Source: an uncultured Tidjanibacter sp.
GTDB taxonomy: Bacteria > Bacteroidota > Bacteroidia > Bacteroidales > Rikenellaceae
Assembly (NCBI GenBank): GCA_944326085.1
Contig: CALVCL010000005.1
Coordinates: 53,005-117,004, forward strand
DNA: 64,000 nucleotides
Direction: 5' to 3'
The translations under genes and the position numbers were made by a program. The notes beneath the pieces are model-generated. The model had not been told where the DNA came from and ran no database searches. It saw nothing but the letters and a program-made list of their open reading frames with translations. This document shows positions 25,428-33,847 of the stretch, one piece after another (the stretch's first letter is position 1; the number at the start of each line of letters is the position of its first letter).

Positions 25428-25443
25428 TGGCACACTCTTTGCA
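25428..25443 (+). promoter_or_regulatory. Sigma-54-type -24/-12 promoter of hsp20
   Basis: TGGCACACTCTTTGCA matches TGGCACG-N4-TTGCW at all but one position, with GG and GC exactly 12 bases apart. Transcription would start near 25454, about 100 bases before the hsp20 ATG. No TAnnTTTG box is seen in that leader. Confidence 0.6.
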
Positions 25444-25554
25444 AAATTCAATAATGCCTGCGGGTCGAAACCCAAGGGTACGGACGAAAGTTCGAACGGC
25501 CACAGCGGCCGGCAAAAGATATAAAAACAACTAAAAGTTTAGGAGGACAAAACT

Positions 25555-25995
25555 ATGATGCCTGTTAGAAGGAATGAAAACTGGTTGCCGAGTATGCTCG
25601 ACGATTTCTTCGGAAATGAATGGGTTGACAAAAGGAACTCCACGGCTCCTGCCGTCAACGTTATAGAAACCGAAAAGGAATACAAGGTAGAGATAGCAGC
25701 CCCGGGGCTCACCCGCGACGACTTCAAAATCGACATTAACGAGGACAACGAAATCACCGTATCGATGGAGAAGAAGAGCGAGAAGGAAGAGTGCCCCGAA
25801 AAGGAGTGCAAGAAACATACCTATCTCCGCAGGGAGTTCTCGTACAGCAGTTTCCGTCAGCGCATGATACTGCCGGACAATGTCAAGGTGGACGAAATCA
25901 ACGCCAAGATGGAAAACGGCGTGCTGACAATAGAAATTCCGAAAAGAACCGAAGAGGAGAAACGCAAAAACATGCGCCAGATTGAAATCAGGTAG
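25555..25995 (+). CDS. Small heat-shock protein (Hsp20/alpha-crystallin)
   Basis: The 146-residue cytosolic chaperone holds unfolded proteins. The alpha-crystallin domain spans about residues 35-135 (PAVNVIETEKEYKVEIAAPGLTRDDFKIDI and the conserved ENGVLTIEIPKR near the end). The N-terminus MMPVRRNENWLPSMLDDFFGNEW is usual for Bacteroidota Hsp20. A strong AGGAGG ribosome site sits 6-12 bases upstream, which is unusual in this phylum and suggests high translation. It is a single gene with a strong terminator. Confidence 0.95.
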   Translation: MMPVRRNENWLPSMLDDFFGNEWVDKRNSTAPAVNVIETEKEYKVEIAAPGLTRDDFKIDINEDNEITVSMEKKSEKEECPEKECKKHTYLRREFSYSSFRQRMILPDNVKVDEINAKMENGVLTIEIPKRTEEEKRKNMRQIEIR

Positions 25996-26018
25996 CACCG
26001 CAGCCGGTGCCAGCCACC

Positions 26019-26060
26019 AAAGCCCCGCCGAAAGCCGAAAAGCCTACGGCGGGGCTTTCG
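26019..26060 (+). terminator. Terminator of hsp20
   Basis: AAAGCCCCGCCG (26019-26030) pairs with CGGCGGGGCTTT (26047-26058) around a 16-base loop. Confidence 0.75.
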
Positions 26061-26194
26061 TATATGTACTTACCCGCAGGACAGCAGCCATACAACAAAT
26101 CGGGCAAAACGGTAATATATTCGTAATAAATTCTTAACTTTATAAATGCTTGCGGAAGCCTAACTTTAGGCCCTAAAAACAACACCTCCGCAAC

Positions 26195-28300
26195 ATGAAG
26201 TATTGTATGGCAAAAGACTATATAGAAAGGGACATCAGCTGGATGTATTTCAACCGGCGCATACTCCTCGAAGCCGAGAAGGAAAACGTGCCTCTGCTCG
26301 AGCGTTTCGGCTTCCTCGGCATATATTCCAACAATCTGGATGAGTTCTTCCGCGTCAGGGTGGCTACACAGAACCGTATCATAGAATATGACGAAAAGGG
26401 GTTCAAGAATGAAAAGAAGACAGCCATCTACACGTATAAGGAGATAACGCGCCTCAATGCCGAATACTCCGCCCAGTTCGAAACGGCCTTTGCACATATC
26501 AAGGACGAACTGCAACAGAAAGGCATCTGGCTCGTGGACGAGACACAGCTCAATGACGAACAGAAGAGTTTCATCTGCTCGTTCTACAACTCTAAACTCA
26601 ACGGTGCCACAAATCCGCTGTTGCTGTCGCGTTTCCGCCAGCTCGAAGACCAGTCAGACGATGTGATATACCTTGCGGCGCACCTGCTCGACACGGAAAG
26701 CAATACTCAGGAGAAGGAAGAATATGCACTCATAGAATTGCCCGTACAGGAGTTCGGACGTTTCATGGTACTGCCCGATGCCGACGGACACAAATGCATC
26801 ATGTTTCTCGATGACGTGATACGCTTCTGTCTGCCGTTCATATTCGACGGCACCCCATACAAGGTGTTAGGTGCCTACACATTCAAGTTCACCAAGGATG
26901 CCGAAATGGAACTCGACAGCGACCTCCGCAACGGCGTCATGCAAAAGATAGCCAAAGGTGTCAAAAGCCGCAAGAAGGGCGAACCCATACGTCTGGTATA
27001 CGATGCTGCCATGCCGCGCAACATGCTGCGCAGCATAGCGCAAATGCTGCATATAGACAAATGGGACACGCAGGTGGCCGGCGGTCGCTATCACAACATG
27101 AAGGACCTCATGCGATTTCCCGACTGCAGCTTGCCATCCCTGCGTTACGGGAAGCGCGAGCCAATACTCAAACCCGAATTCGCCTCACCCGGCAGCATGC
27201 TCGAGTCGATACGTATCAAGGACCGGTTCCTGCACTACCCATACCACAGTTTTTCGTCATTCCTGAGGGTATTGCGCGAAGCAGCCATAAGTCCCGATGT
27301 TACCGAGATAAAGATGACCATGTACCGTCTTGCACGCAATTCCAAGGTCGTCAAAACCCTTATGGCTGCAGCAAGCAACGGCAAGAAGGTAACGGTAGTC
27401 ATCGAACTGCTGGCCCGTTTCGACGAGGAGTCCAACATCAACTGGTCCAAACAGATGCAGGATGCCGGCATAAACGTCATATTCGGCATCGAGGGGCTCA
27501 AGGTACACTCCAAACTGGTATATATCAGCAGCAGCAAGGGAGACATTGCCTGCATAAGCACCGGAAACTTCCACGAAGGCAATGCCGCACAGTATACCGA
27601 TGTTGCTGTCTTCACGGCCCGCAAAAGGCTTGTCGCCGAGGTCAACACAGTATTCGACTTTATAGAGAAGCCCTACGTTCCGATAAAGTTCAAGGAGTTG
27701 CTTGTCTCCCCGAACGACATGCGCCGCAAGCTGATTGCCCGCATCGACAAGGAGATAGAAAATGCTGCCAAAGGCAAACCGGCCTATATAATGGGCAAAC
27801 TGAACCATATCACCGACAAGGCTATAGTCAAGAAGCTGTATGAGGCTTCGGCCGCAGGCGTCAGGATAGACCTGCTCGTCAGGGGCAACTGCTCGCTCGT
27901 GACAGGCATCCCTGGCAAGAGCGACAACATCCGCATCAATGGCATCATAGACCGCTATCTCGAACACTCGCGCATACTCATATTTGCCAACGGAGGCAAG
28001 GAGGCATACTACATAGGCTCAGCCGACTGGATGCCGCGCAACCTCGACAACCGCATCGAAGTGCTCGCACCGGTTAACGACACCGACATTCGCCATGAAC
28101 TTAAACGCATCGTGGAATACGGTCTCCGCGACACATTCCAAGGTCGAACGGTCGATGGGTCGGGACGTAACCTGCCGTGGACAGTACCCGAAGGGACGGA
28201 AGGCATACGGTCGCAGGATGCCCTTTACGACTATTACAAGGAGCAGGCTGCACAACGCCCCGCCCCGCGCAGACGCCTCCTGTTCGGCAACCGCCAATAA
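26195..28300 (+). CDS. ppk1: Polyphosphate kinase 1
   Basis: This 701-residue enzyme makes inorganic polyphosphate reversibly from ATP. Domains in order: N-terminal helical (ERDISWMYFNRRILLEAE, about 5-110), head domain, and two phospholipase-D-like catalytic domains. The autophosphorylated histidine is His438 in IEGLKVHSKLVYI and the second active-site histidine is His591 in RYLEHSRILIFANGG. The motif GSADWMPRNLDNRIEVLAPV is also present. The start at 26195 precedes an alternative ATG four codons in (MAKDYIERD), which may be the true start. It is followed 20 bases later by the polyphosphatase gene. Confidence 0.95.
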   Translation: MKYCMAKDYIERDISWMYFNRRILLEAEKENVPLLERFGFLGIYSNNLDEFFRVRVATQNRIIEYDEKGFKNEKKTAIYTYKEITRLNAEYSAQFETAFAHIKDELQQKGIWLVDETQLNDEQKSFICSFYNSKLNGATNPLLLSRFRQLEDQSDDVIYLAAHLLDTESNTQEKEEYALIELPVQEFGRFMVLPDADGHKCIMFLDDVIRFCLPFIFDGTPYKVLGAYTFKFTKDAEMELDSDLRNGVMQKIAKGVKSRKKGEPIRLVYDAAMPRNMLRSIAQMLHIDKWDTQVAGGRYHNMKDLMRFPDCSLPSLRYGKREPILKPEFASPGSMLESIRIKDRFLHYPYHSFSSFLRVLREAAISPDVTEIKMTMYRLARNSKVVKTLMAAASNGKKVTVVIELLARFDEESNINWSKQMQDAGINVIFGIEGLKVHSKLVYISSSKGDIACISTGNFHEGNAAQYTDVAVFTARKRLVAEVNTVFDFIEKPYVPIKFKELLVSPNDMRRKLIARIDKEIENAAKGKPAYIMGKLNHITDKAIVKKLYEASAAGVRIDLLVRGNCSLVTGIPGKSDNIRINGIIDRYLEHSRILIFANGGKEAYYIGSADWMPRNLDNRIEVLAPVNDTDIRHELKRIVEYGLRDTFQGRTVDGSGRNLPWTVPEGTEGIRSQDALYDYYKEQAAQRPAPRRRLLFGNRQ

Positions 28301-28320
28301 CGCAAATACACTCACTCACC

Positions 28321-29226
28321 ATGGACAACCGAAAAGTAACATATGCAGCAATAGACATAGGTTCAAATGCCGTACGCCTGCTGATAAAGAGCATAGAACC
28401 CGGCTGCGATGCCCCGACTTTCGTAAAGGAACAACTTCTCCGCGTACCGCTCAGGCTCGGCGAAGACACCTTTTCAAAAGGAGAGATATCGCGGGAAAAG
28501 GGCAAGAACCTGCTGCGCCTCATCAAGGCATACAAGCAGCTGATGCGCATATACAACGTAAAACGCTACCGTGCATGCGCCACATCTGCCATGCGCGATG
28601 CGGCAAACGGCTGCGAACTTGTCAAGGAGATAAGCCGCAAAACAGGTATAAATATCGAGATAATTGACGGCAACGTCGAGGCACGCCTCATTTACGACAC
28701 CCACATCGAAGCGCTGCTCGACAGGGACAAGAACTATATTTATGTCGACGTAGGAGGCGGCAGCACCGAAATAAGCCTAATCAGCGGCGGCGAACTGCGC
28801 AGCTCAAGGTCGTACAACATAGGCACCGTCCGTCTGCTCGAAGGGACCGTATCGGATGACACCGTACAGCGTCTGCGCCGCGACATGCAGCGTTTTGCCG
28901 ATTCATATCCCAACCTGTACATCATCGGTTCGGGCGGCAACATCAACAAGTTGTACAAGCTGTCCACCCCGCAGGCTTCGGGTGAAGAAGGCGAACTGTC
29001 GGTCAGGAAACTCTCTATAATCAATGAACTTCTGAAGAGCATGACGCCCGAAGAACGCGTAGCCAAATTCCGCATGCGTCCCGACAGGGCCGATGTCATC
29101 ACCTTTGCCGGCGACATATTCCTTGAAGTTGCAGCCGACAGCGGAGCTGAAACGATACTCGTTCCCACCATAGGACTTGCCGACGGCATCATAGACAGCC
29201 TCTATGCCGAGGATTGCCTGCGCTGA
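28321..29226 (+). CDS. ppx: Exopolyphosphatase / guanosine pentaphosphatase (Ppx/GppA)
   Basis: The ATG at 28321 gives 301 residues beginning MDNRKVTYAAIDIGSNAVRLLI, the phosphate-1 motif of the ASKHA fold. ATSAMRDAANG, VDVGGGSTEISLISGGE (phosphate-2) and IGSGGNINKLYKL follow. The protein removes terminal phosphate from polyphosphate or from pppGpp. It is the short form without a C-terminal HD domain. Immediate linkage to ppk1 favours a role in polyphosphate turnover. Confidence 0.92.
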   Translation: MDNRKVTYAAIDIGSNAVRLLIKSIEPGCDAPTFVKEQLLRVPLRLGEDTFSKGEISREKGKNLLRLIKAYKQLMRIYNVKRYRACATSAMRDAANGCELVKEISRKTGINIEIIDGNVEARLIYDTHIEALLDRDKNYIYVDVGGGSTEISLISGGELRSSRSYNIGTVRLLEGTVSDDTVQRLRRDMQRFADSYPNLYIIGSGGNINKLYKLSTPQASGEEGELSVRKLSIINELLKSMTPEERVAKFRMRPDRADVITFAGDIFLEVAADSGAETILVPTIGLADGIIDSLYAEDCLR

Positions 29227-29273
29227 CGCTACAACAAGCAACAAAAAAGGAGCCTCGGAAAAGACTCCCATTG

Positions 29274-29355
29274 TGCGGATAAAGGGACTCGAACCCCCAC
29301 GCCTTTCGGCACCAGATCCTAAGTCTGACGCGGCTACCAATTACGCCATATCCGC
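29274..29355 (-). tRNA. tRNA-Leu (anticodon TAG)
   Basis: Minus-strand cloverleaf with acceptor GCGGATA/TATCCGC, anticodon stem TCAGA/TCTGG-type around loop CTTAGGA (anticodon TAG), and a variable arm (TGCCGAAAGGCG) typical of class II tRNAs. The 3' CCA is not encoded. Confidence 0.95.
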
Positions 29356-29365
29356 ATTGTGACTG

Positions 29366-29373
29366 CAAATATA
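29366..29373 (-). promoter_or_regulatory. -7 box of tRNA-Leu
   Basis: On the minus strand TATATTTG ends 10 bases before the tRNA. A T-rich stretch stands where the -33 element would be. Confidence 0.55.
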
Positions 29374-29438
29374 GGCATTATATGCCAAGTAAAAAAATGT
29401 CGGACGACTTTTTGAAAGTCGACGACAGGTTCAAAACG

Positions 29439-29474
29439 GGCAGAGCCGTATATCCATGGATATACGGCTCTGCC
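29439..29474 (-). terminator. Perfect 36-bp palindrome, terminator of the DUF5723 gene
   Basis: Two 18-base arms meet without a gap at 29456/29457 (central CCATGG). On the minus strand it is followed by CGTTTT. It lies 23 bases after the DUF5723 stop. Confidence 0.65.
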
Positions 29475-29497
29475 TATATATAATGCTATGCTGACAA

Positions 29498-30931
29498 TCA
29501 GTCATAGTCGCCGCGGCAGTGCGACTTGCCGATAGGTATCGACAGACCGACATTCACGTTGAACACCTTCTGACCGACCGGAATACCCTGCGGATTGAAC
29601 TTGAACATCAGGTAATCGGCACCCACAAAGAAGTTCACCCATGACGGATGGAAGTTGAGCGCGAAACCGAACGAATTGAAGAAATTGTCACCTATGTTCT
29701 TGAAGTTGCCGAGCGTCCAGTTCAGCGAAGCGGTAAACCACCTCGTAGGTCTTACTGTAGCGGCAAGAGCAAGTTCGGTATGCTTGCCGTATTCGTTGCG
29801 GTTATGAGTGAACACCGCACCGGCACCGAACAGATTGTTGCCGAACACATCATACTCGGCCCCGAGGACAAACCCTGGATACACCCTGCTTCTGGCCTTG
29901 CCGTCGGCCTTTCTGAACTTTGCAAAATCGCTGAAGTCGAAAGATGCCTCGCCGCTTATATTATCCCATTCGCCGGTAACGGGATTGTAGTCATATACCA
30001 GCCCCGTGAATTCATACGATGCCTCGGAAACCCCGCGTACGGTATTCTCCGCACTCCAATTCATGAAACCGAGATTGAGAATTGCCGCCGACAATTTGAT
30101 GCGTTCCATCAGAATATACTCCGCACCTAAATCGAACGTCATGCCGAAACCGGCAAACCCCCTTACTCCGGAAATCATGTTCCCGAAGTCGAAATTATCA
30201 AAATCTATATAGCCCTGCTCATCGACTGCAACCTGCGATGCGGCGCCATCGAGACACACCTCCACCGTACCTGCAGCGTCAACAGCCCACCTGTCACCGT
30301 TGAGTGACACGTTCAGCCGGTCGTAATTCATGTTAATGCGGGCAATGCCGCCCTTGAAATTGACACGTGCTCCTACGGTGAGGTTGTCGTTTATCTGGTG
30401 CGAATAGCCGAGCGACATGTTCATGCATATGTCCGTACCGCCCATGAAGCCTCCCATGTCATACATGCCGACCGATGACTGCGAGCCGAGTTTGACAAAC
30501 TCAATAAAACTTTTCGGAAGCCCTATGCCGCCGTCCACATCAAGCCCAAACTCCAAGGTAACGAACCCCCTGCCTACATGGAAGCCCGTGCCGAGCAGTG
30601 CCGTATGCAGGTCAATACCTATGGTATTCTGCTTCTTAAGGTTAGACTCTATCATATCCCAGGTTACCGCATCGTCAAGTATGGAAACGAGGTGTCCGTC
30701 CTGTGTGGGATAGAATATGGTATTGAGCGCAAGGGCATTCGAATTGAAGTTGAGAGAGGTTGTACCGATTACGGGAATGTAAACATATCCCCTGTCTGAA
30801 CGGAATGCAGGATTGAGATACCCGCGCACCGTGGAGCCTTCCATGAAATAGGATGTCCTGTACTGCTGCGCCGATGCACCTACAGCGAGCAACATGCAAA
30901 CAATTGCAGTGTATAATTTTCTCATAGACAA
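29498..30931 (-). CDS. DUF5723 family outer-membrane protein
   Basis: The 477-residue protein has a signal peptide (MSMRKLYTAIVCMLLAVGASAQ) and begins QYRTSYFMEGSTVRGYLNPAFRSDRGYVYIPVIGTTSLNF. This NPAF-type start and the regular amphipathic strands are typical of DUF5723 barrels of Bacteroidota. Interspersed segments include VGRGFVTLEFGLDVDGG and LGYSHQINDNLTVGARVNF. The function is unknown. It follows the lipoprotein gene by 17 bases under a shared promoter, so the two may form an envelope complex. Confidence 0.8.
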   Translation of the reverse strand: MSMRKLYTAIVCMLLAVGASAQQYRTSYFMEGSTVRGYLNPAFRSDRGYVYIPVIGTTSLNFNSNALALNTIFYPTQDGHLVSILDDAVTWDMIESNLKKQNTIGIDLHTALLGTGFHVGRGFVTLEFGLDVDGGIGLPKSFIEFVKLGSQSSVGMYDMGGFMGGTDICMNMSLGYSHQINDNLTVGARVNFKGGIARINMNYDRLNVSLNGDRWAVDAAGTVEVCLDGAASQVAVDEQGYIDFDNFDFGNMISGVRGFAGFGMTFDLGAEYILMERIKLSAAILNLGFMNWSAENTVRGVSEASYEFTGLVYDYNPVTGEWDNISGEASFDFSDFAKFRKADGKARSRVYPGFVLGAEYDVFGNNLFGAGAVFTHNRNEYGKHTELALAATVRPTRWFTASLNWTLGNFKNIGDNFFNSFGFALNFHPSWVNFFVGADYLMFKFNPQGIPVGQKVFNVNVGLSIPIGKSHCRGDYD

Positions 30932-30948
30932 TTCTCTTTTACGACATA

Positions 30949-31632
30949 CTACATTCCGGTGAGGTCGGAAATGTTGATACCGCCCTCTTTCTTAAGCCTT
31001 GCCTCAACATAGAGGTAGTTTTCAAGCAGGAACTTGATTTTGTCCAAATCCGGACGGAGCAAGGTCAACTTGATGCTGGCAATTTCGGAAAAACGGCTAA
31101 CAAGCTCCGTGATGTCCTGTTCCTGCCATGCATCGAACACTTCACCCTCCTCGACCTTATGAACCTCCACCTCCTCAAAGGCAGTTACCATCAAACCGTT
31201 CCGATCGAGAAACTCAACGTTCAGTGACACCGACATCGGCAACGTACTGTGCACTCCGAGCGACAGGGTCACCCTGTCCTCACTGTTGTCGGGAACTATA
31301 ATGTCGAGGACATCCTCAGACAGGAACGACGCATCGAGCGGCACTGTCATCTGATAAAGATCCTGAGGAAGAAACATTTCCACAAGACCTATATCATCCA
31401 TTGTATAGCCGTTATCGGCAAGTATCTTTTCTATCTCATCCATACCGCCGAGCAATCCCTCGAACGTCAGTCGGGCAGAGACCGGAGGAGTTTCTATCAC
31501 GTCGCCGACAACGATGTTCTCCTGCGAACCGTCGTACCTTCCCAGGTCGTATGTGTCATCCACACACCCCGACAACAGCAGCGGAAGGACAGCAACAGCG
31601 GCAAGACAGTTGCGAAAATCCATTTTCATCAT
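30949..31632 (-). CDS. Hypothetical lipoprotein
   Basis: The 227-residue protein has a lipobox signal (MMKMDFRNCLAAVAVLPLLLSGC) followed by VDDTYDLGRYDGSQENIVVGDVIETPPVSARLTFEGL. The rest is mixed beta with charged segments and no recognised catalytic motif. An alternative start is the second or fourth codon. It heads a two-gene unit with the DUF5723 barrel. Confidence 0.7.
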   Translation of the reverse strand: MMKMDFRNCLAAVAVLPLLLSGCVDDTYDLGRYDGSQENIVVGDVIETPPVSARLTFEGLLGGMDEIEKILADNGYTMDDIGLVEMFLPQDLYQMTVPLDASFLSEDVLDIIVPDNSEDRVTLSLGVHSTLPMSVSLNVEFLDRNGLMVTAFEEVEVHKVEEGEVFDAWQEQDITELVSRFSEIASIKLTLLRPDLDKIKFLLENYLYVEARLKKEGGINISDLTGM

Positions 31633-31689
31633 ACTTTTTTTAAATGGTTAGCAATCAAAAGTTAACGGGAGCAACAGGTCCCTTTGCCG

Positions 31690-31721
31690 CAAATATAGGG
31701 CATTTTATCATACTTCACAAA
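31690..31721 (-). promoter_or_regulatory. Consensus promoter of the lipoprotein-DUF5723 unit
   Basis: On the minus strand TTTG (31718-31721), 20 bases and TATATTTG (31690-31697) form a full consensus. It lies 58 bases upstream of the first ATG. Confidence 0.75.
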
Positions 31722-31806
31722 CCGCCCGAACAGCCGTCTGCTCCTCTCCTGCCTTGCCTTGTCGACACAAAAGCGAGCCACAGCTACTACCGAACGGATT
31801 TTACCT

Positions 31807-31814
31807 TATCTTTG
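31807..31814 (+). promoter_or_regulatory. Candidate -7 box of lgt
   Basis: TATCTTTG matches TAnnTTTG, 36 bases before the lgt ATG. No -33 element is clear. Confidence 0.45.
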
Positions 31815-31850
31815 CCGTATACGTGAGACAACAAACAATAATTTTTTAAC

Positions 31851-32765
31851 ATGCTCGACCACTTTCTAACCGTTACATGGACTTTCGACCCGACATTCAT
31901 CCGCATCGGCGACCTCGACATCCGCTGGTACGGTGTCATGTGGGCTTTAGCCATTGCATTGGGTGAAATATTCTTCATCAAATTTTGCAAACGCGAAGGT
32001 CTTCCGGCCAAACTTGCCGACTCAATCTTCCTGTACGGCGCCATTGCCACGATACTCGGTGCGCGTCTCGGTCACTGTCTGTTCTACGAACCGGGCTTCT
32101 ATCTGTCGCACCCGCTCAAGCTGCTGGCATTCCGCGACGGAGGCATGGCCAGCCACGGCGCAGCAATAGGCCTGCTTATAGGATTGTGGCTGTTCTCACG
32201 CAGAAACAGGATGCCTTACCTGTGGTCACTCGACAGAATCATGATACCGGTGGCCGTGGGAGGGGCATTCGTTAGGCTCGGCAATCTTTTCAACCACGAG
32301 ATATACGGCCATCCGACCGACAAGCCGTGGGCATTCCGTTTCATCGAAAACATCGGGGAGTGGATGAATGGAGCCGCTCCCGTATTCAGCCTGCCGAGCC
32401 ATCCGACACAGATTTACGAGGCTCTCGCTTACATCGTGCTGTTCGGCATACTGTGTTACCTTTACTATGGACGCGATGCCGGGCGCCGCTATCCGGGACT
32501 GCTGTTTGGAATCGGTCTGATAGGCATCTTCCTGTCACGCTTCCTCATAGAATTTGTCAAGAACGACCAGGAGGCATTCGAAGCCGACATGTTCTTCAAC
32601 ATGGGACAGTGGCTTAGCGTGCCGTTTATCATTGCAGGCATAGTGATGACAGTCTACGGACTGAAGCACAGGCAAAACCCGATGCCGCTGGCCGAAGCAC
32701 AGGCCATCGCTGCAAGGAAGGCAGCACACGAAGAGGCCCGCAGGCAGAGGCACAACAGAAAATAA
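31851..32765 (+). CDS. lgt: Prolipoprotein diacylglyceryl transferase
   Basis: This 304-residue inner-membrane enzyme transfers diacylglycerol from phosphatidylglycerol to the lipobox cysteine of prolipoproteins. It has seven helices with the signature segments IRWYGVMWALAIALGE, GARLGHCLFYEP, GGMASHGAAIGLLIGLWLF (with the essential His) and AVGGAFVRLGNLFNHEIYG (essential Arg and Asn). The C-terminal 40 residues are charged (EARRQRHNRK). It would modify the several lipoproteins encoded in this window. Confidence 0.95.
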   Translation: MLDHFLTVTWTFDPTFIRIGDLDIRWYGVMWALAIALGEIFFIKFCKREGLPAKLADSIFLYGAIATILGARLGHCLFYEPGFYLSHPLKLLAFRDGGMASHGAAIGLLIGLWLFSRRNRMPYLWSLDRIMIPVAVGGAFVRLGNLFNHEIYGHPTDKPWAFRFIENIGEWMNGAAPVFSLPSHPTQIYEALAYIVLFGILCYLYYGRDAGRRYPGLLFGIGLIGIFLSRFLIEFVKNDQEAFEADMFFNMGQWLSVPFIIAGIVMTVYGLKHRQNPMPLAEAQAIAARKAAHEEARRQRHNRK

Positions 32766-32821
32766 CATGGCAACGTGACAGCATGTTTGCCACAGACGTC
32801 GCAGCAAAACCATATACAGCC

Positions 32822-33757
32822 ATGAACAAAACAGAGAAAACCATATTCGATGCACTGGCCGCAGGCGGAGGCATTAATCTGCCTGACATAGGTTCGCTCC
32901 GTACGGAACAGTGTGCAGCGGAATTCATATCCGCCAAATCGCTGCTCCCGCCGCACAGCAGGATAGTATTCTCGATGGAAGCAAATCCGGCCTATCCGAC
33001 TGTCGCTCGGGACGAAGAATATCTGCGTTGGCTCGAACACGCCGTACATACCGACGGTGTAGTAGAAATCAACGGCGTAGGAGTACTCCGTGAAGGAATA
33101 TTCTATCCTTCCGTGGAGCTGCACGACACCATAAACCCGCAGGGGGCACAGCCAATCGATGTGAAGCGACACCACGGCACACGCGACAGGTTCCTTGTCG
33201 GCGCAGCAGTCATTGCAGGCGCAGCCCTTATCATGACAATCGTGATAGCAATCAACGAGTTCGTCATGGGACGCGACACAGCCGGCCCTGCACCGGAATA
33301 TGTTGCCGAAGCAGAGGAAACGATTGCTGCATCGCGCGGTGAAAGCACCATTGCTCCGTCCACTGCAGAAGAGGCATTCGAGGAAGTTGCCGAGGAACTC
33401 GACACGGCCTCTGCGGCGGAAGAGACCGTAAGCGAGGCGGCCGCCGCAACCGATATTGCACCCGAAGATGCCATACAGCAGCAATTGGAAAATTATGCCG
33501 CCATGACATCCGCACCGGCCGAAACGGTTTACCACCTTGTTGTGGGCGTATTCTCCACACCGTCCAATGCCGACAGAATGATACGCGAAGACGCTCTCGG
33601 CATAGGCAGTGCAAACTACACCAAGGCAGATTTCGGCAATGGCCGCACGCTGGTAAGCGCATGCAGTTCCACCGACCGCAAAACAGTCGAGGCACGCAAA
33701 CGCGAACTTGCCGGACGCAACAGCGACCTTTGGATCTACACCGCCAGGGCAAAATAA
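32822..33757 (+). CDS. HU-like/SPOR-domain membrane protein
   Basis: The ATG at 32822 (MNKTEKTIFDALAAGGGINLPDIGSLRTEQ) gives 311 residues; an alternative ATG lies 13 codons upstream. The N-terminal 100 residues resemble the HU-CCDC81-type domain found at the start of Bacteroidota SPOR proteins. A single helix follows (FLVGAAVIAGAALIMTIVIAI, about 122-142). Next is an acidic Ala/Glu-rich linker, and then a C-terminal SPOR domain (VYHLVVGVFSTPSNADRMI to LWIYTARAK). SPOR domains bind denuded peptidoglycan at septa, so a role in cell division or the envelope is likely. Confidence 0.78.
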   Translation: MNKTEKTIFDALAAGGGINLPDIGSLRTEQCAAEFISAKSLLPPHSRIVFSMEANPAYPTVARDEEYLRWLEHAVHTDGVVEINGVGVLREGIFYPSVELHDTINPQGAQPIDVKRHHGTRDRFLVGAAVIAGAALIMTIVIAINEFVMGRDTAGPAPEYVAEAEETIAASRGESTIAPSTAEEAFEEVAEELDTASAAEETVSEAAAATDIAPEDAIQQQLENYAAMTSAPAETVYHLVVGVFSTPSNADRMIREDALGIGSANYTKADFGNGRTLVSACSSTDRKTVEARKRELAGRNSDLWIYTARAK

Positions 33758-33797
33758 ACTTAGCCTTCCACCGGCGGCAGGTATGGCATATTTTTAT

Positions 33798-33805
33798 TAC
33801 TTTTG
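33798..33805 (+). promoter_or_regulatory. Candidate -7 box of dnaX
   Basis: TACTTTTG is 42 bases before the dnaX ATG. No -33 element is clear. Confidence 0.45.
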
Positions 33806-33847
33806 CAAGGGTACGTCACTGCGGCGTGCCCTTGCATTTTAGGGAAT

